From NCBI RefSeq assembly GCF_009870125.1, contig NC_046679.1, forward strand, positions 21,328,001-21,392,000: a stretch of 64,000 nucleotides of DNA, written 5' to 3'. Positions 35,120 through 48,115 of the stretch are shown piece after piece (the first letter of the stretch is position 1; each line of letters starts with the position of its first letter). The stretch comes from Drosophila pseudoobscura. Taxonomy: Eukaryota; Arthropoda; Insecta; Diptera; Drosophilidae. The notes under the pieces are model-generated. The model was not told the DNA's origin, did not search any database, and was given only the letters and a program-made list of their open reading frames with translations. The translations under genes and the position numbers were made by a program.

Positions 35120-35338
35120 GTCTGCTTTTTCGCCGGACCCTTGAGTGGGAGACCGCCTTGCGGCACCTAAATTTCCAACTGGGTTTCCTGGGCATCAATG
35201 TGCCGCGTCATGCACACTGCATGTATTTTGTTTTGGGATTCGCGGGCTACCGGCTTGGAGCACTCAAAGACACTGTTAGTCTTATCCTAATTCTCCCTCT
35301 TCCCTTGTGCTTTCCAGATTAGTTACTTAGCGGAGTAG
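35120..35338 (+). CDS. Exon-like stretch of an unidentified small gene
   Basis: Behind an acceptor (AAGTTTTAG ending at 35119) lies coding-like sequence reading LLFRRTLEWETALRHLNFQL, GFLGINVPRHAHCMYFVLGF and AGYRLGALKDT. It ends at a GTTAGT donor after 35274. A 43-base intron with a CTAAT branch-like site and a CTTTCCAG acceptor would join ISYLAE and a stop at 35336-35338. A hydrophobic segment with paired charged ends suggests a small membrane or mitochondrial protein. The upstream exon must end one base into a codon; I could not find it. The stop lies only 78 bases before the Hel89B start codon. Alternatively it is chance sequence in a Hel89B leader. Confidence 0.35.
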
Positions 35339-35415
35339 AGGAGAGAGGAGACCCGTCGATCCAGGGCGGACGGACGGACACTCAAATCGTATCACAAACC
35401 TCTTCCATTTATATA

Positions 35416-38400
35416 ATGACATCTCGGTAAGAAGCAGCTCTTGCGCAAAAAGAGAACACACAACTAATCCCGTGCTGTTACCCACTTTGCAGACTCGATC
35501 GACTGTTCATCCTACTCGAGTCGGGGTCCACAGCGGCCACACGTCAGGCGGCCGCCAAGCAGATTGGCGAAGTTCAAAAACTCTATCCGCAGGAGCTGCA
35601 TGTGCTGCTCAATCGGCTGGTCGGCTACCTGCACAGCTCGTCATGGGAGACGCGCATTGCGGCAGCCCAGACCGTGGAAGCCATACTCAAGCAGGTGCCC
35701 GCATGGCAACCCGAAGAACAGTTGGGCGGAGTGGCGGGCGCTGGAGCGGGAATCATAATTAAGAAGGAAAGACCGTCGAGCGATGGGGCCGCCGAAGAGG
35801 ATAGCTGCCAGTCGAGTGGATCCTCGACAACTGGCGGCAGCGAGCGGATGCTGAGCTTCGACGAGTTCGATCTGCAGCAGATCCTCCACAAGGGAGCGCG
35901 TCTAATCGGCTCCGAGGGCAATGAGTTCGATGTGCAGGAGGAGCAGCCGGCGAGTGGCGGGGGAGCGGAGGAAGAGCAGCAGCGGAGCGTGGCCAGTCGC
36001 CTGAGTCGACAGCGAGCGCTGCTCAACGACAAACTCGGGCTGACGGCAGCCGCCAAGATGGGTGTCAATCTCACGGACATGATCACCGACGAGGATGTGG
36101 CACTGGCGCGGAGTGGCACCAACTACAATGTGAATGCCGAGAAGATGCCCGTGGAGCATATACTGAACATAAAGCCCCAGGCGGCGGCAGCCAACGGGAA
36201 GACTCTCAGCTGCAGGGAAATGAATCGAGCGAAGCGCAAGGCACGTCAAGGGACGACCACGACGGCTGCCTCCTCCGTGACGCCCACCTGCAGTCGCCGC
36301 AACTCGAACAGCAATCACAGCACTGGCAGCAACAGCAACGGCAATGGGAATGGTGCCACAAGCGCGCCAGTGGCCACCATTGCAGCGGCAGCGGCAGCGA
36401 CAGTCACAGCCCCCGCCGGCGATGAGCCAGAGAAAAAGAAACTAAAGTCGAGCGTTGGTCAGGAGATATTTTACAGCTTAAATGGTGAGTGGGCGGCGGA
36501 GTGAGTGAGTGGCTGGAGGCCATTAATTACACTTAATTCATGGATTAACCTTCTCTCTCTCTCTATCTCTCTTTCTCTGTTAATTGTAGCCGCCGTACCG
36601 GATGCCACTGGCACTTGGGTCGATGCCATTTCGTGGCCCTTGGATAACTTTTGTTCGCGCCTCTTCATCGATCTCTTTCATGCCAAATGGGAGGTACGCC
36701 ACGGCGCAGCCACAGCCCTGCGCGAACTGATCAACCAGCATGCCCAGGGCGCTGGGAAGTCGCTCACTCAAACGAGAGAACAAATGCAGGAGGCGCACAG
36801 TCGCTGGCTGGAGGATGCGGCACTGCGTCTGCTCTGTGTCCTGTCCTTGGACCGTTTCGGGGACTTTGTGTCCGACCAGGTGGTGGCGCCAGTGCGCGAG
36901 ACTTGCGCCCAAGTACTGGGGACCCTCGTCAAGGAGATTGAGGCATCGAAGGTGCAGCGGATTGTGAACATACTGCTGCAGTTGATCCAGCACAAGAACG
37001 AGTGGGAGGTGCGCCACGGAGGGTTGCTCGGCCTGAAGTATGTGTTTGTGGTGCGGGAGGAGCTGCTGCCGATCTACATTCCCCAATCGATCTCCAACAT
37101 ACTGATCGGCCTGCTGGACGCCGTGGATGATGTGGGGGCTGTGGCTGCGGCCACATTGATACCCGTCTCTGCCTGCCTGCCGAAGCTGCTGAGCCCCGTG
37201 CAGGTCTCTTCGATCGTGAAGATGCTGTGGGATCTGCTGCTCGATCAGGATGAGCTGACGTCCGCCTGCAATAGTTTTATGGGCCTCCTGGCGGCCATTC
37301 TGTGTCTGCCGCAGGCTGCCAACTGGATAGAAATGGAGCCGATGGCCACTTTGGTGCCACGCCTGTGGCCCTTTCTCTCGCACAGCACAAGTTCGGTGCG
37401 CAGATCGACGCTCAAGACGCTTCTCACCCTCACCACTGCGGATAAGCAGCTGAAGATTAAGCCGGAGACGGACGAGGAGGATCAGCCCAAAATGAAGCTC
37501 AACTTTGGCGTCAAGGATTGGAAGTCGGAGCTGCTGAGGCAGGCCCTCAGGCACATCTATCAGCGGATACTGGTGGAGCCTCAGGCGGATATACAGGGAC
37601 TGGCGCGTCAGGTGTGGTCCAATCTCATCGAGCATGCGGATCTGGGCGCGCTGCTGATTGCCGCCTGTCCGTATGTCTCCTCCTGGATCTGCCTGTCGAT
37701 GCAGCCCCCCAAGTTGGCCTTCGATCCATCGGTACTCATCAGAGCAGGCAGCGGCGGTGGTGACCCAGCGACTGGAATCCCCTCTCGAAGGCGGACTGCA
37801 CGGATTGGCGACGACCTGGGCGGCGGCATCCTGGCGCACGCGAATGCCCAGCAAAAACTGTATTTGGGCGGCAGCGAGGCGACTCCGTTGGACCTAAGAG
37901 AGGCGAACTTTATGCGCGCCAGGATCTCCTCATCGCGGGCACTCGGGGCACTCTCCCATTACCTGGTGCAGCCAGCACCCGGAGTGGTGTACACCCCCCA
38001 GATGGAGAGTCCCACGGATCTGTACACGAAAGTGCTTCTGGGGCATCTGAATGCCCACTCGGCAGTGCAGCGGATCGTCTGCGGGCTGATAATTGCCTTC
38101 TGGGCGCTGGAGGATGAGCCAGTGCGCCCAGGGCCACCGAATCTGCAGGAAAAACTGCATCAGTGCGTGAGCGAATACGTGTACTACGATGAGGTGGCCA
38201 CCTCCCTGACCAGACTGCTGCAGGAGGCGCAGGACTTTATAGCCACGCTGAAGCAGAACAAGATCCCCATCAATGACTTTAACAATGCCAAGATCCTGAC
38301 CCTCGAGCAGATCGAGGCAGTGGCCACCACACTGAGCGACAATCTGCGCAGCCTGGCCCTCAAGCCGAAGCTCCTGGACATGCTCGAGGAGCGGCGACGC

Positions 38401-41400
38401 AGCCTGCAGGCCTCCTACCAGCAGACGACCAGCGAGCAGGGCGCCTACCATGTGAGTGCCCAGGCAGCACTCGCCGGAGCTATTTGCGCCCTCCACTGCC
38501 TGCCCGAGAAGCTGAATCCGGTGGTGAAGCCTCTGATGGAGTCCATTAAGCGGGAACAGTGCGTCCAACTGCAACAGCTCTCCGCCGAGTTCCTGGTCCA
38601 CCTGATGGATCAGGTTTGTGATAGAAATCCTAGTCCAAACAGCAAGATTCTGAAGAATCTGTGCACTCTTCTGCGCAGCGATGCAGACCATACGCCTATG
38701 CTGGTAAGGACGCGAGTGGAATCACCAGAATCCACAGCCCCATGACAGCCATTGCTCTCTTTTCTTTTAGGTGATGCCACAGCAAACCCTCACGCAGATA
38801 CAGGGACAGCCACAGAACACTTCGGGTGCCAGCAGCAGCTGCCTTTACTACGGCATCCTGACACTCACCCTCCAGCAGGCCATGACGTCTGGCAGTGGCT
38901 CCAACAGCAGTGGAGGCACGCGTGGCACCCCCACCACTGGAACAGCGTCCACCGGATCTTCGCGCGGTCCCGGACGACCGCCGGCGAGCGAGATCTTGGC
39001 GGCCGCCGCAGCGGCCTCAGCGCACGTGGAGCTGAAAGTGCAGCAGGCCAAGGAGGCAGAGGCCAAGCAGTGTCGCATTCAGCGCCTGGGCGCCGCCTGC
39101 ACCATCGCCAAGCTGTGCAGCACCTTTGGGGAGCACATCCTCGAGAAGGTGACCATATTCCAGCAGCTAATGTTCGGGAAGGTCGCGCAGTTTGTCCAAG
39201 AAACGGACCTGCTGAAGCTGGCCAACACTCTGCCAGAGCTGCAGGCATGCACCGAGCTGATTGGCTCCCTGCAGCTGATCGAGACAGCGGCCCCGCATCT
39301 GCACCAGGCACTGCATCCGCAGATGTACGCCCTGCTCCCTTCCCTGGGATTCATTGTGAGGCATCCCCTGAAGGCAATGCGACACATGGCCGCCCGCTGC
39401 ATTGCCGTGCTGGCGGAGATCAATGCCTGCCTGACGATGCACTTTGTGGTGCAGGAGCTGCTGCCGATGCTCGGCAAGATTGAGCAGCTCATCGAACGCC
39501 AGGGTGCAGTGGAGGCCATTGAGCGTGTGGTCAGTCGGCTGCAGATCAAAGTGGTGCCGTACATAGTCCTGCTGGTGGTGCCCCTGCTCGGGGCCATGAG
39601 CGACCCGAATGAGGCCGTGCGCCTGCTGTCTACCCACTGCTTTGCCAATCTGGTGCAGCTGATGCCCCTGGACGGCGGCTGCAAGACGGATCAGCTGAAG
39701 AGCGAGCCGTTGCAGGCGCGAAGGACGCGCGATCGGGAGTTCCTCGACTACCTGTTCAATCCCAAGTCCATTCCGAACTACCAGGTGCCGGTGCCGATCA
39801 GCGTGGAGCTGCGCTGCTACCAGCAGGCGGGCATCAATTGGCTGTGGTTCCTCAACAAGTACAACCTGCACGGCATACTCTGCGACGACATGGGTCTGGG
39901 CAAGACCCTCCAGACCATCTGCATCCTGGCCGGTGATCATCTGCAGCGCCAGGCGGCGGCGCACACCAATCTACCGAGTCTCGTGATCTGTCCGCCGACC
40001 CTCACAGGCCACTGGGTGTACGAGGTGGAGAAGTTCCTCGGCCAGAGCTCTGTGCTGCGGCCCCTCCACTACTTTGGCTTCCCCCTCGGGCGCGAGAAGC
40101 TGCGCAGTGAGATTGGGACGACGTGCAACCTCGTTGTGGCCTCCTACGACACGGTCCGCAAGGACATCGACTTCTTCCGTGGCATCCACTTCAACTACTG
40201 CGTCCTGGACGAGGGGCACATCATCAAGAACGGCAAGACAAAGAGCTCAAAGGCCATCAAGCAGCTGCGGGCGAACCACAGGCTGATCCTCTCGGGCACG
40301 CCCATCCAGAACAATGTCCTGGAGCTGTGGTCCCTCTTCGACTTCCTAATGCCGGGCTTTCTGGGCACCGAGAAGCAGTTTATCCAACGCTTCTCACGGC
40401 CCATTTTGGCATCGCGCGATGCCAAGAGTTCACCCAAAGAGCAGGAGGCCGGTGTTTTGGCCATGGAGGCATTGCATCGCCAGGTCCTGCCCTTCCTGCT
40501 GCGCCGTGTCAAGGAGGATGTGCTCAAGGATCTGCCGCCGAAAATAACCCAGGATCTGCTGTGTGAGCTGAGTCCCCTCCAACTGCGACTCTACGAGGAC
40601 TTTAGCAGCAAACACCTGAAGGGATGCTTGGATAAGTTCGGGGAAACGACGGCGGTGGCCTCGACGGAGAATCTCAGCAACAAGACGCACATCTTCCAGG
40701 CCCTGCGCTACCTGCAGAACGTATGCAATCACCCCAAGCTGGTGCTCCGCCAATCCGAGGAGCTGTCCCACGTGTCCGCCCAGCTGGCGCTCTCCAACAG
40801 CTGCCTGGACGACATTGAACACTCGGCCAAGCTGCCAGCCCTCAAGTATGTGTACCGATCTCCTCTCTATCGAGAGCATCATTCATTCTCTTCATCCACA
40901 GACAACTTCTCCTCGACTGCGGCATTGGTGTGCAAACGGAGTCAGTCAGCCAGCATCGGGCGCTCATTTTTTGCCAGCTGAAGGCCATGCTGGACATTGT
41001 GGAGCACGATCTGCTGCGGCGGCACCTTCCCAGCGTCACGTACTTGCGGCTGGATGGCAGTGTGCCCGCCTCCCAGCGCCAGGATATAGTCAATAACTTT
41101 AATAGCGATCCCAGCATTGATGTGCTGCTCCTGACCACGCTGGTAAGACTCTGATCTGATACATCTCCCATTGGAAGTACTATCAATACTATGTGCTTGT
41201 AGGTTGGCGGCTTGGGTCTGAATTTAACTGGGGCCGACACCGTCATCTTTGTGGAGCACGACTGGAATCCCATGAAGGATCTGCAGGCCATGGATCGAGC
41301 CCACCGAATCGGCCAGAAGAAGGTGGTCAATGTGTATCGCCTGATCACCCGCAACTCGCTCGAGGAGAAGATCATGGGGCTGCAGAAGTTCAAAATCCTC

Positions 41401-41646
41401 ACCGCCAATACGGTGGTGAGTGCCGAGAATGCCTCGCTCCAGACGATGGGCACCTCGCAGATCTTCGATCTCTTCAATGGAGGGAATGGCAAGGCCGTCG
41501 GCGGATCCGCCGCCACAGAAACTCAATCTGCTGCTGGTGGCATGTCCGTGAACACGTTCATCGAGAACATGCCGGAGCTGTGGTCCGAGTACCAGTACGA
41601 GGAGGAGTACGATTTGGGCAACTTTGTGCAGGCACTGAAAAAATAA
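35416..41646 (+). CDS. Hel89B: Hel89B, BTAF1/Mot1-type Swi2/Snf2 ATPase
   Basis: Six exons: 35416-35426, 35493-36484, 36590-38703, 38771-40845, 40902-41142, 41203-41646. Phases close exactly to 1958 residues, close to the known fly protein. BTAF1/Mot1 uses ATP to strip TBP from DNA and redistribute it among promoters. The N-terminus [20 protein letters not shown] is nearly that of human BTAF1. Residues 1 to about 1330 are HEAT-repeat helices that clasp TBP, interrupted by a low-complexity Ser/Asn/Gly insert (about 265-330). The C-terminal motor shows motif I DDMGLGKT (Lys about 1417), the DEGH box (about 1519-1522), SGTPIQNN, and in the second lobe DRAHRIGQ (about 1840). The start codon exon is only 11 bases long, as supported by the conserved MTSRLDRLF junction. 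A leader intron may precede it. AATAAA is at 41822-41827. Confidence 0.95.
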
Positions 41647-42586
41647 GCAATCTTCCCCACATCCATCCCCCAGCCGCTTCCCACACACACACTCTAAGAC
41701 TTCCAGAGAAAGAGAGTTCTGTTTTAGGCTAAGGTTGGAAAATGCATTCGGAAGAAATGTTTCGGAATGTTTTCTTGTTCCTTTTATAAAAAACTGCAAA
41801 ACAAAACAGGAAATTTTTAGAAATAAACAGAAAAAACGTTGGAAAATTCAATTCTATTTGCGAATTCTTGATTGTCGATATAGCGGTTCAATTTTAATAT
41901 ATAGATAGAAATAAATAGTTCCGAAAATCTATATGAAATGGGTAGAGACCATGAAGTCGTTACTGTCCAAAAAGCTACCGCGTAACGCGGATGGACATAT
42001 TCTTCGCCGCCTAGAGCTTTGGTCAACCCCGCGACTCCCCGCTGTCCCAGGTTATGCCTAGGCCTAAATTGTATTCTCACATTTTGTTGTCAATTGTTTT
42101 ACTACAACAACCCCCAACTAGCGACCACTCAAATGGCCGAAACGAGAAATTTCCAATCGGGAATACCAGGCGAACAGAAATCGGCAGGAGGTCGCTGGCT
42201 TTTCTTTTTGTGGGCCCAAATCGGCCCACTGGCCTCCTGTGATCGGAAAAATATGATTTCCCTGATTGATTCCCGGCTTGCATTTTGTTCTGGGCGTGCC
42301 CTGGGTTCTTATGATCGGAAAAAATATCCTTGAGCCTTGGATAAGGACTCCAACATCCACAGCATCAAATATTTAGGTATGGTATCTATTTGTGGTCCGA
42401 TTTGGGGCTTCCTGTGATCGAAAAAATATACCGAGTCGAATGATGATGGGCTATTTTTTGTTGCAAAGTTCAAGAGCGTGAAGTATTAGCTTCGAGAAAG
42501 GTTTGTCCACCCCTGAGGACCAATTTCAATGTAATAATACTCGGCAAGGATTACAATTGGGTGTCATTTTTATTCATCCTTGTTTT
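41647..42586. other. Hel89B 3' end and intergenic DNA with short repeats
   Basis: After the Hel89B polyadenylation signal, about 700 bases separate it from the convergent zinc-finger gene. Within it GATCGGAAAAAATAT-like units recur at about 42240, 42313 and 42416, each preceded by CCTGTG or CTTATG. The spacing is irregular (about 73 and 103 bases), so this is not a simple satellite. I recognise no gene here. Confidence 0.5.
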
Positions 42587-45500
42587 CTATACCGTAAATT
42601 GCTCTAGGACCGTGCGCCTTGAGGACTCTGCAGCTCCTTGGCTGGCCTCGTCATAGTGGCCCTGCTGCAGGCGATGATTCTTCAGGGCCGTGCCCTGGAT
42701 AAAACGCTCGCCACAGACCCCGCACTGATAGGGACGCTCGCCAGTGTGGCGCCGAATGTGGAGCGTCAGGTCGTTTGACTGGGTGAAGCTCTTGTCGCAG
42801 TAGGTGCACTTGTAGGGCCGCTCGCCATTGTGGATGCGCATGTGCTGCTGCAGTTTGTAGGATCTGGCGAAGCCCTTCTGGCAGACGGTGCAGATATGGG
42901 GCCGCTCTCCGGTGTGCGTCCGGCGATGGCACTGGAGATCGGAGGAGCGCGGAAAGGCCATTTCGCAGTAGTCGCACTTGAAAGGCTTCTCGCCCGTGTG
43001 CCGACGCATGTGGATGATGAGGTTGGAGGAGGAGCTCACGGCCTTGCCACAGAAGGCGCAAAGGAAGCGTTTCGGCTCCTTGGGCGACGTTGGCCGGATG
43101 GGAGCCCGTACGGCGCTCGGAGTCCCTCCCACTGGGTTGTGGAACTTCTTCACATGGGCCGTCAGCCGGTCTTTGCGATTGTATTTCCTCGGGCAGAGGC
43201 CGCACTGAAAGATTGGACACACAGCTTTCTGCTCCGCGGGCTCATCCAGGGGTGGATCTTCCTGTTCTTCGGTCTTCCCGTGCTGCAGCTGCATGTGCAG
43301 CAGGAGATTGGACTCCCACATGAACTTGTAGCCGCATTTGGCGCAGGTGAACTGCTTCTCCCGGTTGTGGCACTGCACTCGCTTGTGATGCGCGATAAGA
43401 TCGGGAGAGACACTCTTGAAAATGCACTGATCGCAGCCGTCGGGGATCTTCTCCAGCCTGTGCATGGCCTGCTGGTGCTGATGCAGCTCGTACTTCCGCA
43501 CACACCGGAGCTGGCACATGCCACAGGTGTAGAGAGCTGGCGTGCCCGGTGGCTTGGACTCCTCCTCGTCCGTCTCTGAATCGTCCAAGTGCAGCTCGAA
43601 TCCCATTTGGTTGGTTATCGAGTAGTTCTGCAGGGACGAGAGCTCGTGGTGACTGCCCGACGCCGTGGTCTCCAGATGGACGCGAAGGGCAGCAATGCTG
43701 GGGAAGCTCAAGCTGCACACTTTGCACTCCACGCTCTTCTGGCCATTGGCTTGGCCATAGGCACTGAGGAGGGCTTCCGCGTAGGGCAGCTGGCTAGCTC
43801 CGATGCCGTGCCGCTCAATGTGCTGCAAGAGATTGGCCTTCCTATAGAAGCGGCGCGCGCACCAAAGACAGCGATATATGCTGGATTCCTGGGCATGCAT
43901 CAGCGTGTGCCGCGTGAGATCCTTCTGCATCTTGAAGCTGCGATTGCACTCCCCGCACTGGAGGTCGAACTCGGCCTGGATGCTGGGTTCCTCTGCAGCT
44001 GGCGGCTGCCCTCTTTGCTGATGCGAGGCACTGGCGTGCAGCTTCAGGTTCTCCCGCCAGCGGAACCGGAGCGGGCACTTTCGGCACTGGAAACGCTTCT
44101 GCGGGTTCCGACAGAGGGTCCTGTAGTGATGCTCCAGCAGCGTCTCACTCACGAACCTCGCCTGACAGTGGGCACACACAAGCGAAGCCTCCTCCCACTG
44201 GTGTTGCTCCAGCTGGTGGGCATACAATTGATGCTTTCGCCTCACCTCCACCTGGCAGATTTTGCAGGCGTACCGCTGCTGGTCAGCTTCCTCGGAGCTC
44301 TCGTCATCCTCCTGCTCTGAATCCGTTTCCGTTTCACTGCTCTCCAGCGAGAGCTCAAGGCCAGCCTCGTTGGTTATGGAAATAAAACGCTCCAACTCTA
44401 AGCCGCCGGCCACATCGCTCATGATCCTCTCCGCCAGCTCTTGTTTATCCAGGGCAGTGCCCAGCTCCGGATAGAACGAACGCGAGGCACTGGGAATATC
44501 TCTCTCCTGTGGAAAGCACACGCTATATTGGTGCGCGCTTAGGTGATTCCTCAGATCGGAGATCTTCGAGTGGCGCGAGAGGCAAATCATGCACTGGATT
44601 TGCTTGCAGCCATTTGGACGGCATAGTTGGGCCAGCTGCTCCCCTGGCATTCTCTGAATACTGTTCGTAGAGTTCGATTGGACGCAAGGCTGCTCCTCAT
44701 TCACAGTCTCCTGATGCTGCTCGCTGTGCACCCGCATGTGGGACTTGAGGCCATCCTTGCGGTGGAACTTGCGGTCGCAAAAGGCGCACTCGTATTGGGC
44801 TGCAGACGGGGGGCGATGCATGCGCTTGTGACGGGTGAGATCCTTGTGCCAAATGAAGACCTGGAAAACAATAGGAATTTTAGTGATGCCACGACTGGGG
44901 CTGCTCTCAAACCTTTTCACATTCATCGCACTGAAGCTTGGCGGCCGAAGATTTATGTTTTCTACCCCGCTGGCAGTCCTCCGACTGCTCCTGATCCTCA
45001 TCCTTGTCGTGGTACAATCGCAGGTGCTGCTCGTAGTTCGATTGCCACACAAAATGAAGATTGCATCGCTGGCAGTGGTATTTCGAGTGCTTTTTGGCAC
45101 AGGAACGTCTGCGATGTTGCTGAAGCAAAGGGTCCGAGACGAAGCCAGCGCCGCAATCCTGGCAAGAGCGGGGGTACGTGGTGCCCTCTTCGGAGTGAAG
45201 TCTCCTTTGATGTTGCAGCAGCTTGAGCAGCCGAGTGGTAGTCTCTCCACACAGGAGGCAGGTGTGGCAGGGATTCTGTTTTTCCTCCGTTTTGTCTGCG
45301 TCTGCATCGCTCTCCTCCGTGTCGGAGTCAAAGAGATCCAGCTCTTGACCACTTCCCGTGCAGGCATTGTAGTAGCGTCCAAAGTCCTGGGTCTCATAGT
45401 CCCCCGCTATGCGGGTGCTCAGCTCGGAGAGGCTGCTGTCCAATCCGTTGGGATAGTAAGAACGAAAGAAGGCAGAATTCTGCTCCGGATCAATGCCACT

Positions 45501-47147
45501 CAATCCATGTCGATGGGTGGCCAGGTGAGCGCGCAGCTGCCTTAAGCTGGGAAGCTGGGCATCGCACAAGCAACAGATGATTTGCCTGTATGACTGCTCC
45601 TCCTTGCGATGGGAGCAGGCATGCCGCTCAAGGTTCTCCAGCCACATGAACTTCCCCGGACACTTGCGGCAACGATAGCGCTTCACTTTGCTCTGGCACT
45701 GGGTCCGCTGGTGCTGTTCAAAGAGCTTTGCACACACAAAACCCACTTTGCAGAGGTTGCACCGCAGGGGAATGGGCGATTGGGTGTGCTCCTCCAGGGT
45801 GTGCCGCATCAGGCGGTATTTGCGTGTGTACGACAGATTGCACAGGTCACAATGGTACGGTGGGTCTCCACCGGCAGGCTCATCGTCAGAATCGCTCAGG
45901 CACAGCTCGTAGCCATGGAAATTGACCACAGAAGAGTACTTTTCCATCTGCCCTTCGGCAATTTCCGAGCAAATTTGCTGCTTGATCTTTTCCAGGTCAA
46001 ATGGCACACTGGCAAAATGTTCTTTGACCACATCGTTGTCCGCTCGCAGACTAAACAAACTATCCCCGCGGACGTGACTCGCTAAATGGGATCGGAGCTC
46101 CTGCATGCGCTGGCACTTAAAGCCACACAATTTGCACTGTATTCTCTTCAGTCGCCCGGAGCTGTACAAACGCTCCGCGTATCTCCACTCGTTCTTCAGC
46201 TGGAGGGCCTGGCACTTGGCCTCCCGCTTCTCGTGGGAGCGCAGATGGAACGTGTATTTATCCTTGCGTAGAAAGCCCTTGCCACAGGTGTCGCAGACGA
46301 ACGAGGCCTTCTCGTAATGAATGCGAGCGTGACGCTTCATGTCCCGGAACCAGGAAAACGTTTTGCCACACACCTCACAAGCATGACGGCCTTCGGAATT
46401 CCTTGACTGGCTTTTGGCCAGACCAGGAGGACGTCCACGTCGCCGCTTGTTGGTTGAAGTACTGACCTCCTCTTCACTGTCTGCCTGTAGCTTGACTTTA
46501 CGGGGACTTCGCCGCAATATATATGGCTGCTGCTCATCCAAATCATCATCTCTGCAGAGCAACAGGTGAAGCAACAATTAAATAAGTTTTTTTTTCTTTA
46601 ATTTTTCCTACTCACTCATCGTTTGAGTGTGCATCGGCGGCATTCTCATCCTCGCTGGCACTTTCTGGTGTCCATTTCAGCTCAACGGAGCACACGCCAG
46701 CCGACTCCACATCCACGTCGGACGACCTCTGTGCCTCTCCAGAATCGCTAAAATCTCTTTGCTCCTCGTCAATGTCGATCTCTGTTTTAATCTGCTGCTG
46801 TGGTATGTCAATGGGGGTCTCCTCCAGACATTCCCGCAGCCGCACCAGCAGCTCTCCATTGACTTTTCTGGCCTGCTCCACAAAGGCGTAGGCGTTCTCC
46901 AGCCTGTCCAAGCAATCTACGCACAGATGCTGGGGCAGATTGTCGTCAGCATTCTCCAGCAGGGGCTAAAACAATATATTCAGCGAACAAGGCAATATAA
47001 ATAAATGCAAGCACTCACATCGATCTGTGTCAGCTCTTGGAGCACATCATAGAAACTTTTATTCGTGTACTTGTCCAAGGAAGTGGAGAGGGGCAGCAAA
47101 TTGCTGTTTTGCAGGGCACACGTGCGGCAAATATTGCTAGGCAGCAT
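42587..47147 (-). CDS. Large ZAD/C2H2 zinc-finger protein, 1463 aa
   Basis: Four exons on the minus strand: 47147-47019, 46965-46616, 46551-44913, 44860-42587, closing to 1463 residues. The N-terminus is a ZAD: first cysteine pair ICRTC, second pair LCVDC in exon 2. ZADs dimerise insect zinc-finger transcription factors. Exon 2 ends in an acidic linker (PIDIPQQQIKTEIDI, a SUMO-type IKTE site). Exon 3 begins with an AT-hook-like KRRRGRPPGL. Fingers in exons 3 and 4 come in groups of irregular C2H2/C2HC units separated by acidic linkers. The last block is a regular run of five canonical fingers with HTGEKPF/HTGERPY linkers, probably the main DNA-binding module. It is paralogous to the divergent gene at 48124, sharing finger order and the repeated ITNEAG-L-LDSS-T-S-type acidic linkers. 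I cannot name the fly orthologue with confidence. Confidence 0.88.
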
Positions 47148-47216
47148 TTTTACTCCCCCTAAATGTTATTTAAACATATTTTTAAACATAAGAGCACGAA
47201 AACAGAAAAAAATGCA

Positions 47217-47776
47217 ACGAGGGGGAACGTTGTGAGTTGCTGCGGACACCGCAACTCTACGGTTATACCCGATACTAAGTCAGTATGGCTCTCCTCCGGC
47301 AGATGCCGCTAATATTAAACGACACGACAAAGAGCGCGTGCGAGAGAGACAGAAAATCAATCTGAGCGTGACATCGGGCGTGGGTTTAATAATAATACGA
47401 TCCAATTCAGATTCTGCAGTCTAAAAGATATGGTCATTCTCTACGATTCTGCGTTTTTAGTTTTCTCGTATCGTCGAAATTGTGGATGCCACAGATTTTC
47501 GCTCTTTGTGGGGGCGGAAGTGGGCGGGGCGAAGTTTTGAAATATTCTTATAGCAGTGATATATCACAGAAGACTGGATCCAAAATATCGTTGCTATAGC
47601 TCTTATACTCTTTGAGCACTAGGCGCTGATAGGGACAGGGCTCAATCGCCTCGGCTATTTGCTGATCAAGAATATATATACTTTATGGGGTCGGAAACGA
47701 TTCTTTCTGGACGTTACACACATCCATTTTCACCACAAGTCTAATATACCCCAATACTCATTGTGAGTGGTATAAC
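47217..47776 (+). mobile_element. DINE-1/SGM-like Helitron-derived element, shortened
   Basis: Begins ACGAGGGGGAACGTTGTGAG, carries the subterminal TTATACCCGATACT, and ends past the TATATACTTTATGGGGTCGG and CTAATATACCCCAATACTCA runs. The TTGATC..GAATATATATAC-type run and these ends are typical of DINE-1/SGM elements in obscura-group flies (remembered, not searched). It is about 560 bases, against about 900 for the copy at 55.2 kb, so it has internal deletions. No coding capacity. It sits between the two divergent ZAD genes, directly beside their core promoter motifs. Confidence 0.7.
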
Positions 47777-47789
47777 AAGAGCATCTGAC

Positions 47790-48115
47790 CAGTGTGACCC
47801 TCAGAAATATACCGAAATATACCGTCTCATTTAAAAAATATACCGTAAATATACTGACGAACTCCAGTTATAAATATCGATGGTTTACATCGATGATTAT
47901 AAAAGTATCGATATCGATGATGTTATTGACTATTTCCAAATATACCGAAATATACCAAAAAATACCAAAAATTGTGCTGTTAGGCGCAATCAGCTGCACT
48001 TCCTAACAGTGCTGTTATCGAAAAAACAGCTTTTCAACACTAAGCCAGGCAAAACAGCTGCTATTGATAAAAAACATTGTGCGTTTGTTGATGGGAAGCT
48101 TTATCACATCCATTT
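47790..48115 (+). promoter_or_regulatory. Housekeeping-type core promoter cluster of the ZAD genes
   Basis: CAGTGTGACC at 47790-47799 is the reverse of the M1BP/Motif 1 core GGTCACACTG. It is followed by repeated AAATATACCGAAATATACC units, matching the reverse of Ohler Motif 6 (KTYRGTATWTTT), at about 47806-47850 and 47937-47970. ATCGAT-type DRE cores lie at about 47876-47920, and an AATCAGCTGCAC E-box-like Motif 5 site at about 47987. All precede the start codon at 48124. TATA is absent in the classical sense. This is the motif set of broadly expressed dispersed Drosophila promoters. Confidence 0.6.

Noticed and set aside
36580-39964. Several antisense frames of up to 424 codons across Hel89B
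   Set aside because: High-GC third-position bias of the real gene keeps the opposite strand open; there is no start context, domain or splice logic.
43589-45545. Plus-strand frames of 236-249 codons opposite the 1463-residue zinc-finger gene
   Set aside because: Regular His/Cys codons of the fingers produce antisense Val/Met/Gln patterns; no independent support.
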